Shown: in pieces, positions 1 to 11,900 of the stretch | Position numbering within the stretch: position 1 is the stretch's first letter | How the letters are laid out: each line of letters opens with the position of its first letter | From: Cruorifilaria tuberocauda | Lineage: Eukaryota; Nematoda; Chromadorea; Rhabditida; Onchocercidae | Direction of reading: 5' to 3' | DNA length: 64,000 nt | NCBI GenBank assembly: GCA_013365365.1 | Contig: JABVXU010000160.1 | Span: 47,223 to 111,222, forward strand | Position numbers and translations under genes: made by a program | Notes under the pieces: generated by a model | The model's database searches: none | What the model saw: only the letters and a program-made list of their open reading frames with translations | Told to the model about the DNA's origin: nothing

Positions 1-332
1 TTTATACATTCGCCTTTTATACTAAAACTGTTAGCCCATTTATTCACTTATTAAACAAATTAAAATGAAATTACGGAATTAAACATTTCGAAAGAAAGTA
101 CAATACTTCACCAAAGAATCAATAGATTTAGCTGTATCCTAGCATGACAATAATACAGACTCAAAAGAATATCAAAAATTAAAGGTCAAGTTATTATCTG
201 TCTAAAAATTTCTTCGTTTTTAAAGGATGATAGCAATTAGAGAAGAATCATTGTTTCAAATCTAAGATTGTTTTTGAATGAAAGAGAACTAGAACAGCTT
301 GAAATTTAAAGTGTTTGTACAAAAATTAGTTC

Positions 333-338
333 TTTATT
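333..338 (-). terminator. Poly(A) signal of the integrase-derived gene
   Basis: AATAAA on the minus strand, about 80 bases past the stop codon at 416. It suggests that the integrase-derived gene has a complete 3' end. The rest of 1-415 shows no further gene. Confidence 0.45.
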
Positions 339-415
339 GCAATATTATTAGTAAGCGAAAAAGAAGCACAAACAAATTCCATAAAAGAAAAAAATATTCA
401 GCAATGTTTCCTTCT

Positions 416-1727
416 TTATCCATATATGCGAGTGCTGTCAACCGCCGGTTTTCTACTGAACATGAGCTAAAAGCAATGAATTTAAGATTTTTATGTAAAA
501 GAAGATGAAATGAGTAAACGGAAATTTGCGAACTTCTAATTCAGGTTTATCAACATTTTACTCCTTATAAATATTAAAAATCACAATTAACCTGAAAAGG
601 TGTTTTTAATTTACCAACAAGAGTTCTTTGATTGAAACCAAGGACCACAGAAGGCAAAATGTCTACCCATTGACTCATCAATCCATTTTCTGCGGAGCAT
701 TTGTACAAATGTACACAAAAATTGTTAGCTAAGGAATCCTATAAGAAAAAAATTTGATTTAATTTAATTCCGCTGCACAATCCTACTACAAATATACCAT
801 CATGAAGAGAAAATAACAGAAATAGAAGAGTCCAAACACTAAAGGCAGCACTAAATGATGGGCGGTTTTGATCTTCATTAGCAAAAGTAGATAAAAGTAA
901 TGCGAATATTGAAACAAAGAACCATACTGAAGAATTATTGAATAGCTTTGTTCCATATTTGCTTCATAAAAGGAAACGAACCTCTCCTTGGAGGTGAGAA
1001 ACTTTGATCTTGTATAAGTCTTCGATAAAAGTCATTGCAAGCCTAACCAAGTCATTGGATGACGCGAACAACTCTAAAAAAACTCATTTTCGTCGAGAAA
1101 TAAATTCTGGGTGGCGTATATTGCACTTCTGTTATTTAATTTCCTGAAATTTACGTAAAATCATACTAAAACAAAGCTAACGCCTCCAAATATGCTTTAA
1201 AAAGTCAAGGAAATACAAACAGAAACCAACTAGGTGGAGAAAACGTGCTGAAAATATCCGAAAGATATTCCACAAGTAGCACCATGCTAAATCCAGAAGG
1301 AAGTGCCTTCGCAAATACGAATTTTGAATACATGTCGGTTACAAATAACATCGATTCATATGTATAACCATTATAAACACATTTTTCCATTTTAATAATG
1401 TCTATCTGAATTGCATGCTTTACTTCATATTTATCATTAAAATTTCAGAATCACAAAACAAATAGCAGTATTTAGTTCAAATTCAATAACATAAGTTGAC
1501 CTGAATAACCGAATCAAATAAATCTGCTTTAATTCCATCGATTCCTCACAATTAATGAATATTTACTCACAATGAATATAAATTATAGTAAAATTTGGAT
1601 TTAATAATACATTGACGCGAAGCATAGGCCAGTTGCACTTTCGACAGTGATCTTCATATTCATTATTGGTAGTCTGTGCAGCAACACCATGTTCCTTAGC
1701 TTCATTGAGAGTACCATTATCTGACAT
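416..1727 (-). CDS. Domesticated integrase-like protein (gypsy/Ginger/KRBA2-type integrase core)
   Basis: Five exons on the minus strand, 1727-1611, 1417-1231, 1073-982, 738-592 and 466-416, join in phase into 197 residues. Residues 28-31 (CRKC) resemble the CxxC half of the H2C2 zinc-binding region before integrase cores. IQIDII then matches the first catalytic Asp strand. LFVTDMYSKFVFAKALP matches the second strand, IFSTFSPPKLFASSND the region normally reading fGxPxxxxSDNG, and QWVDILPSVVLGFNQRT plus TPFQLMFSRKP the C-terminal core. The second Asp (SSND for SDNG) and the Glu (DSLA where GxVE is expected) appear replaced, so catalysis is unlikely. Transposon integrases are normally uninterrupted; four introns with canonical borders and an open frame argue for a retained host gene rather than a fresh insertion. 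The function is unknown. The family call is fairly firm; the start and exon 2/3 junction are less so. Confidence 0.72.
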
Positions 1728-2900
1728 TTTGATAGAAATCCGGAAAAATTTATTTTATAATTAAATATAATACATACATGTTATGATAACGCAACGACAA
1801 TAAACGAAATCGAGTGGAAAAAAGAAAGAACAATTCAACCTTTAATAATAGCTATATTTCTAGCTATATTCAACGTTTTTCCGTTTGTCTGTCTATTATT
1901 ATCGCTAACCTTGCTCGTTTGAGAGAAAACTTGGCCTAAATGGACAAGACCCCATCCCCCGCTTGTCCCAACGCAATCACACCAAACGCTGCAAAGTGTT
2001 AAGAAAACACTGGCACGATTGCTACTTGTGCAACTGTAACACTCATCGATTGTTATGCTATGAAAATAAATGGTCGCAACGAGAGGTTAATTTGGTGCAT
2101 TCGGAATGATAACTTTTGGAAGAGGTCAGTTGTTGTCGTGAGAGTTCATTATGTGACTTTGAATTCTGTTTGTTAACGACTTTTATATTTGAAATACAAA
2201 TTTACGCGAAACATTAGTTCTTTAGCATTGCGTGGATATAAAATGATATCATTGGAAATCAAGGCATTTTGCATTGTGCGTTAGTTATCACTCAGGGTGG
2301 CAAAATTACTTTTTACTTCCATGTATGAATAAGGAGATGTATAAAGCAATAAGCAAGAAAGAAGTGAAACATCGAAAAGTCAGTGATCATTATATATATG
2401 TGTTACATATATTATATGTGCATTCTATTGCTGAGTTTAAAACAGACTATAATATATGGTAATTGAACAGTGAATAGTTAAAATAAGTACTGATTATATG
2501 AACTTTTTTCATAATAATCTCTTTATTCTAACATTGAAATATTTTATTTTTCATTTTCTGTTGAGGTGTATAAAAGGTTAACAAATGGTAATTCTTTCCG
2601 CTTCTCATATCTTTTAAATTATGTAAGGTAAATCGTGCAAATTATAATTCAGTTTTAATCATTCATGGTTTATGCATATTTTTTTAGATATGGTTACTAG
2701 TTGAAAAGTAAGGAAAGCACATCTGCCAGTTGTCAAGTAATGTAAGAAACTTTTTTTTGCTATATCTTTGGTAGGAAGGAAATAATTGGTCCAAGTTCTA
2801 ATCTCTTATAGAATCGATAAATGTGCAGTTTCATTGATATCATGTGAACTTAGGGTAAATTGTGTAAGTTTTCGAACTTCAAAAATATTATACATTTTAG
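1728..2900. promoter_or_regulatory. Divergent intergenic region between the integrase-like gene and the PTIP gene
   Basis: About 1.2 kb separates two head-to-head genes, so it probably holds both promoters. It includes a less AT-rich stretch near 1900-2010 with a C run at about 1954. No TATA box or named factor site could be supported, and no coding potential was seen. Confidence 0.4.
2893..2900 (+). other. Candidate spliced-leader trans-splice acceptor of the PTIP gene
   Basis: ACATTTTAG ends at 2900, nine bases before the ATG at 2909, with no matching upstream exon. This is the usual arrangement for a nematode SL acceptor, and it supports the chosen start. Confidence 0.45.
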
Positions 2901-2908
2901 ATTAAGTG

Positions 2909-5900
2909 ATGGAAGGCTCAACATCTTGCACTTCTGACAATGACGCGAATACTTCACGAGAATCAGAAACCGTATGTTTTCTTTTTTTCAAATGTTGACC
3001 TTTTTATATTTAGGTCTACATTGTAAACCACAAAATACTTTTTACTGCAGTAATCTGCAGAATATTCCATCTTACTGTAAACAACGAATGAAGCCGTGAC
3101 AAAAATAAAGTAGCATGAACTCTAGAATTAAAAAACCTCCATTGATAGTGTTCAAATGTAGATGATTGAAATGCGTAATGTAGCAACACCAGCTCCGGGT
3201 AGCAACAGTTCATCATTTGTAAATGAAGCTCCAAGTCCTTTAGGACATCTTGATCCGCACAGGTTTGAATCCAAAACTTTCTCAATTAGACTTTTTATTA
3301 TTAATTTATACGTAATATTATCCATTGTAATGTAGACAAGCATTTTTAATCACGGTATGATTATTTGCTAGCTCTTGTTTTGGAGGTGAATCTAAATGAT
3401 TAGGAAATGTTTGGAAAAATATTTAGGAAAAAAATGAATGTTGACGTTCTTTATTTAGACTGAGGGATATGGTGGTCGATAAACAAACAGCATGCCAGAC
3501 TCAAGTCGAATCTCCTTACAAGCAGGCTGTATGTGTTATAAGCCGATGTTAAATGAATAGAGCTAGATTTTGTTCACACTAATCAAAGATTCATATAAAA
3601 CTCTGTCTTAGTGTTAATTACTGTAATTCGAAGTTTTATAATTCATGCAACTTTTGGTTCTTTTTATTCTTTCTAAGATTTACTTTTTTTCTACTTGTAT
3701 CCATCTGTTGAATACTGCAGTACTGGACGCCTTCGCCTGCTGATCCTTCCCAGTCACCTTCGTCAAATATTCGTTCAATATCGGCCAATTCAAGTTCGCC
3801 AGTTACACCAATCATGCAACCACCCAGATTACCGGGTAAAATTAAGAAAGATTTAGAAATATTAATTCTATGTTTTAAAGTTTGATGGAATCATGGTTTA
3901 AGCAGTGAAATTAGAATCTGTTTTTTTATCAGTCATTAAAATGTGTTACTTTACTATGGAAGAAATCCATTATGTCTCTTTTGATCTTTTCAGGCACAGT
4001 GCGAGATTCAGCTTTGTTATCTCCAAGTGCTGTACGCACTTCTGTGCAACAGCAATCGATGGGAATGTGTTTGCCGAGTAATCTTTTTGAAGTTTTTTTT
4101 GTTTTCGTATTACTAACAGTTTATTATATATCACTCAACATTTCAGTTTGGTGACATATAGATTTAATATAGATTTATTACAGTACGTAGCCCAATTGGA
4201 AGTCCAAGCAGTATACATCCACCACCCTCGCCGTTCATAAGTCGTCCCTCCTCAAATGCTTCTCCTTCTCCGTATATGCAACCACCACATACTCCAATTC
4301 ATTATCAAGCAAATTTGCAAAGTCCAGCAGGTTAGGTGCTTTAATTCAAATTTTCATCTGAATTCGAATCCGTATTAATAATAGTCAAAAATAAAAAATA
4401 TAGGATGTGATATAGTTGGGTCCCAATTTTTTCAGCGATGATTTCTATATTCAATAATCCATTTTCTTCACAGCTATAAAGCATAATACTTTCCAGCATT
4501 GTCTAGCTTTTATCGTGGCACTCGCGGTAATGTTGCAAACCAGACTTGACAGTTCATTAGAAAGCATTTTGTTTTGAGTTCTTAGTATGTTTTATTCTTA
4601 ATAGGGAATAAATTTTATGGATTGTAAAAAAAATTATTAACTATCGAAATAGGTGTGATTCCATCAAGCCACATTCCGCCTTCGCCTCCCTGTGCTCCAT
4701 ATCTTACGCGAATACCAGCAGTAGGTCCACCGCAACAACAGTATTCATGCCATGCACAAATTCAACAACCTCAGTGGACAAATCAACATGTTCAGCAGGT
4801 AGTATTCAAATTTATGCTAAGTTATTGAATTATTTAAATCGACTTTTGAAAATTTCCTCATCTTTATTCATTTTAATCGTACCTGCAGTTTCGTGTTCGC
4901 ATAATTTTCATTATTGCTTCTAGCATTTTGGTTCTGGAACAGTGCATCGTGTTATGGTACAACGGGTCCCTTACACAGGTTAGTAATTATTTTAATTAGT
5001 AATTAGTAATTAGTAAAATTTTTCCTGTTAGTTTCTTATCTCATGTTTCTTCCCTCTGGTTTTACGCTGTCATTCTCCATCTCTTTCAATTTAGCGAAAA
5101 CAGACTTCTTTATTTATATTTTCAGTAAGGCTTATAGTTCATTTGCATTAAAATTAGAAGTCGTAGATATTTTGATCTTGTTCATTATCTGATTTCACCT
5201 GAAAGATCCATTCAACGCGCATGCGAAAAAGAACTCACTTATAGTTTTCGATGTTTGCTTAAACCTATTAATAGCAAGTTTCTAATTGGAGAAACACTAA
5301 AAAACAGTTTTATAAACAACCCTAACAGCTGTCATATTTACTTGACTGTTTTCACAAAGGAAAACATTATATCTTCAAGTTTGGTTTTTTCAATCTCTGC
5401 TTTTAAAAAAAAAATTAGAGTTTGATTAACGTTAACTCGATATGGACTTTTCAATTCTGTTTTTCTCTTTAAATATCACATCCAAATTTTTATGATAGAT
5501 CTACACGTTTTGAATATCAGTTTTACTAATTGCATTTTGTTTTCGTGGAAATACATGATAGATACTTTTCCGTTATTTGTTAGTTGGATAGCTTGCAAAT
5601 CGATTTATCTTTATTGATTTTTTTGCTGTTTTGTTTTGAAAGTATATAGGTAAGCCCTTAGAAGTCATTGATTTGATTTTCAAGTGCTAGTGCTTTCATA
5701 TCCCATTTTTTGAACTTTCTGGCTTTTTGGCCCTCGAAGTTTTTTTAGGTATTTGTATTAGAATTTTTTGAGGGTTATCATTGGGCCGGTCGTTGGTGAT
5801 AATCGTTCACGTTGTCTTCCTTTGTGAATAATTTTGACTAATTTTGTTCTGTTTGTCATTCCCATTCAAAACTAACCTAAATTCGAATTCTGTTGATTAC

Positions 5901-8900
5901 GGGATGTTTGGTTCATAAAACACTTGATGATGCCTTAGCTATTCCACATTATTAAAATAGTCGGAACAGAACAAAACTGAGGATAGTCTTATCAATAATT
6001 GAAATTATTAGGAAGGAGAAAAAATTCGACTTTTTTATAATTTACAAAATTTTACTTGTAAAATCGATATATTTACGTTGTTTGGTAAAAGCAGTTTTAG
6101 AATGAGAGATAAAATCATGTAAAAATGTATGAATTTTAGCAAATGGTCAAAATTGCTACTGCTTTTCCATCACAACCAGTCCCCACTGGTGATTTCCTTT
6201 CGTAAATATTTGTGATTTTTATGGTTAATGAGAATGCATAAATTGTTCCTTTCCTTCTCTCACTATTTTGAGGCATCATTTTTTCGTTATATCAGAACTA
6301 TGAGCAACAATGTCTTCTAGTTCTCAGTTATTTTCCTTGTAAAGCTAAGGATGCAAACCTGGCTTCTTTGTAGTTTTTAGTTTTTTAATTTACCAAAGCG
6401 ATCTCTTTGTACCTCTGCTTAGCAATTTTATTATTAAAAGTAATGCTTTCCGAATAAGATAGTTGTCTACATTATTACTTAAACATTTACAGATTATTTC
6501 TAAAATAAAATTATTAGAATTTGTTGGAGATAATAATCCAGTTAATAGTTGAAATTCTTTTGTTACGAGGTATAATGCAGCCACCATAATGTTTATATAT
6601 GGTTCCTAGCAGCAAATCCGCTTTAGGAAATTTCTTTCCTTGAGTTTTGCACTTTGCTTCGGAAAATATTTTACGCTTTTAGAAATTTATTTGGTCGTTT
6701 TGTAATTTCAGTTTATATCTTTTCAATTATCCGTTTGATTTATCAAAATCTCAAAGTTGACTTCAGTATTTCTAGCACTGAAGAAATGGAAAAAAATAAA
6801 AATATGTTGCTGGCAAGAACTGGAATATGAATTTCATTCAATTTGAAGGAACGATTGTTTTTATTCCTGAGAAAGCATCTAGGTTTCAAGAGTATGACAA
6901 CTTATTTTAATACACTTTGTGATTATTTAACTTAAGAAGGATAAGTTATGACAGTTTCATACTGAATGAAGAAAAGAGAGACAAAAGCCGTTATACTAAA
7001 AGAATACGCCAAAACTTTTATACGCTTGATTCATTTTTCGAATTCCAAAGAAAAAATCCATTCATAGTCTTTTTATTCATAAAAGTGGTATTATTGAATA
7101 TGAGATACTATATGAAAGAAGTATAATTTTTATTTCAGAGGCCTGATTATAACTGAAGCCCGATATCAAGATTCATTCCAATTCCTTATGGATATGAGTT
7201 TTCTATGCAATCTATAAATTTTAGCAATAATTTATGAAGAACAGTTTTTACTCAAAAAATTTAAGGTCATATGTTCATTTTGCTGCAACTTTTTTTTTCT
7301 AATTTTATTTTTTTCTCTTTTGTTTCCTTTATCGTTTCTGAATTGGGTTGATTTTTGCCACATTTTCGAAGCTTTTATATATTTTTGAACCTTATCATAT
7401 TATTTCAACTTATATTCTTATCACATCAATGTACCCAATCTAAGTAACATATTTGAAATTATTATTACATTTTACTGTTTCGTTTTTTTGTCTGCATAAC
7501 TAATTGCCATTATTTTCATTAACAGGTTTATCCTTCATGTCACATTTTTTTTTCAATCATGCATTATCCAATGATTACTGAATTTATGATTCATTTATAA
7601 TTACAATTTCAAATTTAAGTTCGAAACCTTGAAGAAGATTGTGTAAGCTGCATAAAATTTGTGTAATTTCTTCTACAGAAATGAGCTGAAGGAAGATGAC
7701 CCATTTGAGTGTTTTGATTATAAAAGGATTGAGGCCAAGGAATGTTTATAGGAAGTGTTCTGCTATTTCCATTAATTTAAGTGTTCCAATAACAACAGAA
7801 ATTTTAATTCATTTCTTTTTGAACATTTCTGCTTTTAATTGGGATGTTAGAATTTCTGATGAATTTGTTCATAGTAACAAGTGAGCAGATGACTTTCAGA
7901 CGGCTTTCACTTGAATCAGCTTTAATGATTTATAGTAGCCATTATATTTTATCTTATTATAATTTAGAGCATGGAAGCATTTTCTTTTTTTTTTCATGAG
8001 ATTGAATCACAGATTTATTCGTTATAATGTATGTATATGTAAATTTCTTTCATGTATTGGGAATTTTGAAGCTGGATGTAGAAAATACTTGACTCTGCGT
8101 ATTTTTAAGCCTATTTTGAGTTATTGTCCATGCACTTTTCTTTATCCGATTAGATCGCCAAATTTGTTAACATGAATTTTTTAGCTTCTGTATCTTCAAA
8201 GTAGTGTAGTTTAATGAACCATCAATGAATATTGTCCATGTAAGACTCTGCCAACTTTCAATCAACGCACTGTTTGAATGGCATCACGCCTCTATTTCCT
8301 GTGTGGTACTACCCCTTTGAAGTGTTTTACTTTCATGAAAATTATTTGCCTAAAAGTAAAATACGTATCTTTTTTATTTAGGATATCCATCAACAGTGTC
8401 ACAGCTGCAGCCACAAAACAATCAGCATCCTTCATCTTCCAATGTTTTTCCAGCTGGTGCTTCGGGAGCACCAGTTAAACCAGCATCACGAGGAACTATG
8501 TATCCGCCGCCGTCAATAGTAGCCTCCCAACAATCTTCTGGATCACAATCTGCCCCGTATCCTCAATCTTGCTATCAATCTAAGGGGCAGCAACAGCCAA
8601 AATATCCCGTTCAATCTCCAGTTTATCGCCAGCAGGTTTTTGTATCATTTGTTAATCATTATGATTTCGTAAATAGTGAGTGTAAATTTTTAATTTTTAA
8701 GCTTTCTGACTAATCTCTTGCTGCAACATTGAAAGGTATCTGGTGACTATTCGTCAAGTGTGTCCTCTTAAGAAAGGATGGTCTATTAATTAAATACAAG
8801 CAAAATGGAGATATGGATGGGGTTATTATCAGCTAGAGCTATTGTGGCAAAAACTGAATGGTATCAAAACATTTTTGATGCACAGTATTGCTGACCATCA

Positions 8901-11900
8901 GATACTATTTATGATTATATAAGCATGGGTTTATTACAATTGCTATGGAGTTATATTCTTCATATTCGTACATATGCATTTGCATATTCCTTATTCCGAG
9001 TCATCATTTTTTTAGGTTTTTAGGTATCAAGTAAAAAAAGAATTGGGAGGAAACGATAGAAGATTCCTTATTCCATTGATAATTCGAGAAATAGTTGTTT
9101 CGGTTGAATTTTTCTGAGGTTTTTTATATTAATATAAGTGGTTAATTTATATTGTCAATGACAATATCTTTTATTTTATATTACTGTGAATGATTGCAGC
9201 AGCCGCAATCGGTGTCAGTGAGAACCTATCTTGGCAACCAACCATCGTCGTTGTCCGCTTCGCCTACTTATCAGTGTTAGTTCCTTCTCTTCCTATTTCT
9301 TTAATAATTCTCCTTCAGTATTTCCTTTGTTATTAATCATAAATTAAGACAAATGTAGTTATCTTCCTCCAAATTTGAAGTTTCGGTTATTCTTATCACT
9401 CAGATGAAGTAGGAATTAATTTACAAACGTTTAACAACTAATTATTAGATTGCAGCAGCAAAATTGTTCTGCCTAAGATGATTTTTTTTTTGTAGGATCG
9501 TTCTCTTAATGTCAACCATCGTTAGCACATTTAACTTTATTATTTGGATTGATAGAATTTTTTTTAAATCCCTGGATCTCTTCTTTTTTGAAGAAATTAA
9601 GCCTAAGAAGTCAGAATTTGTCATTAATTGAAGTTTGAGTTTGGAAAATTCGACGAAAAACTCAAATTGACATTTTGATGGTCTTATGAATTGGATTGAT
9701 GAAGTAGCATGCAGAGTTTAAGGAGATAACTAGATGAAATCGATGGTCTGGAAGTGATGGATAAAACATCTCATAAAAAATTGCTCATTTTAATTTTACC
9801 CGTTGGTTTTCATAAAGAACGCTTAGAAGTCTGGAGACTCATTGTAGGAAAACGAATGATGTATGAAAGTGCTTGCCCAAGACAACTACATTAATTCTCT
9901 ATCTTTTAGATAATTCAATGCAAAATTTTCTCTTAATAAAATTAAAATTTGTTTTTCGTTTAAGATACCATTCTTAAGAAAACAAGCTACGTTGAAAGCA
10001 GTAAATCCTTCGTTTTTTAGGAAAATAAGAGGTTTTTGTGTGTTTCTTTGTAGTTTATAGTATATGTAGTTTCTGTGACTTCATTATTCTAATAAATTTA
10101 AAATCTAAATATTATGTCAGTTTTCAGCACAAAAATTGGTATGATTTTTAAGAACTGAGAAAGCTAAACATCATCGCTTCGATATTGCATATGAATTGGA
10201 TTGATTTATTTAAAGTGTTCTACTAAAAAAAATTTTTCAACAAGCAAGCCTCACATCATGCAAATTCTCTAGTTAATATTAGTTGACATTTCTTATTGGG
10301 TCAAAATCCAGATGATAATAGGCACGCATATCATGGTTTTCTTTCCTCACGTTCCTCACGTTCTATCAATATCAGACATTACAATAAATAATTATTAAGA
10401 GTTCCGATGTAAGCAATTCTCTTTTATTGATTTAAGAAAATATTTTAAAATCAGGTGCTTGAAAATTAAGAGTTAGTTAGAGAAAAGATTATTTCAAGAA
10501 CAAAAAAATGAATATTATAAATCAGGAAATAGGATTTGAACATGTTATAAATCATACCTATATTGATTGAATTAATTCCTGCATCTTTTTCAATTTACAT
10601 AATATTTTTTTTAGCAAAACTTGTCAACGAAAACATTCTGCGCCTTCACTTTCATACCGCTTTGTCCCATTTCATTCTGCAAATGGTGTTAATTTACCAG
10701 TGCCTTAGGGCAGCACCATCGACAACAAATAGTTGTCAGTTAACAACTCTAAATGCATTTTCTGAAAGCTCATTAACGTATTCATAATTGAATTCAGGTT
10801 ACCCTGCTACCCTGTCTATACAGACACACATACCCAGAAATACGCATATATGGATACGGACTCACATTTATTATCTTCTCTCGAAGTGATTAGCTATTTG
10901 AAATGAATCACAGTGTTAGAGTTGCCAGTCAGCGAAAGGGAGTTTCTGAAGCTTATCCGTCTGTACAGATTTTGACTTATGTCTGAACTGTGCTTGTTTT
11001 GGAATAGAAGATTGAGTTTATTTCATTCTTCTCTACTGTTTGAGAACGACACCTCGGAAATACGACATTTGAGGTTTCATGTAAGCAGATAAGTTGAACT
11101 AGTATTTTACTATTGAGCACTCTTCGTTTCACTGCAATCTCATTTATCATCCTCGTGCTCTGAATAAATTTCTTTAAAACTAGTTATGTTCTTCGTGCTT
11201 TGTAAAGGAGCGTGCATAATGATACGTAAATGTTTTTATTGATATATAAAGAAGCAGATATCTTTAGTGCTAATTGAGGAACTATTTGGTTTTGGATGAC
11301 TTTTTTATACTTATTCATAGTACATAACTTCCAGTGATAATATAACTCTTCAATGTCGAGCTGCAGAATCAAGATAAATTTATTTTCTATTCATATATGC
11401 TTTGGAATTTTCACGTGTTCTTTAGTTGCTCACCAATAGAAATATTTGTGAATATCTCTTGCTTTCCAAGTCCTTCTTTGCTACTGATAACTTCCGCTTT
11501 TGAAATGAATGCCTTTTTATTTAATCAAATTTTTTGAATAATTACAGACTGAATTTCACGCAATAGAACTGCAATATATTTTTAATAATTTAAACAAGAG
11601 ACACTTTATATTTTCTTTTCTTAGTCTATTGATGGTTGCCGTGATGTGCTTTTAAGAGTGAATACTAATTCAATATCGCAAGCAGTGCATTTCGATGAAT
11701 TTGATTCCATTAATGTATTGTGCTGCATATATCTTTCTTTGAACATTTATAGCTCAAATTTAAATTGGTTTGATTTTTCCCACACTCTCTTTTTTCTCAT
11801 ATACCACCAGTATCTTTTTTCTTAGTTAACAGTATTGTTTATTTACTCATAAAACGATTCATAAATATGTGATCCTTTCATTTTCATTCACTTTTGACAT

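Noticed and set aside
299..508. Plus-strand frame of 69 codons
   Set aside because: It lies opposite the last exon and 3' end of the integrase-like gene, with no splice or start context of its own.
10563..10787. 74-codon frame in PTIP intron 10
   Set aside because: Hydrophobic low-complexity translation typical of AT-rich DNA; no splice borders in phase.
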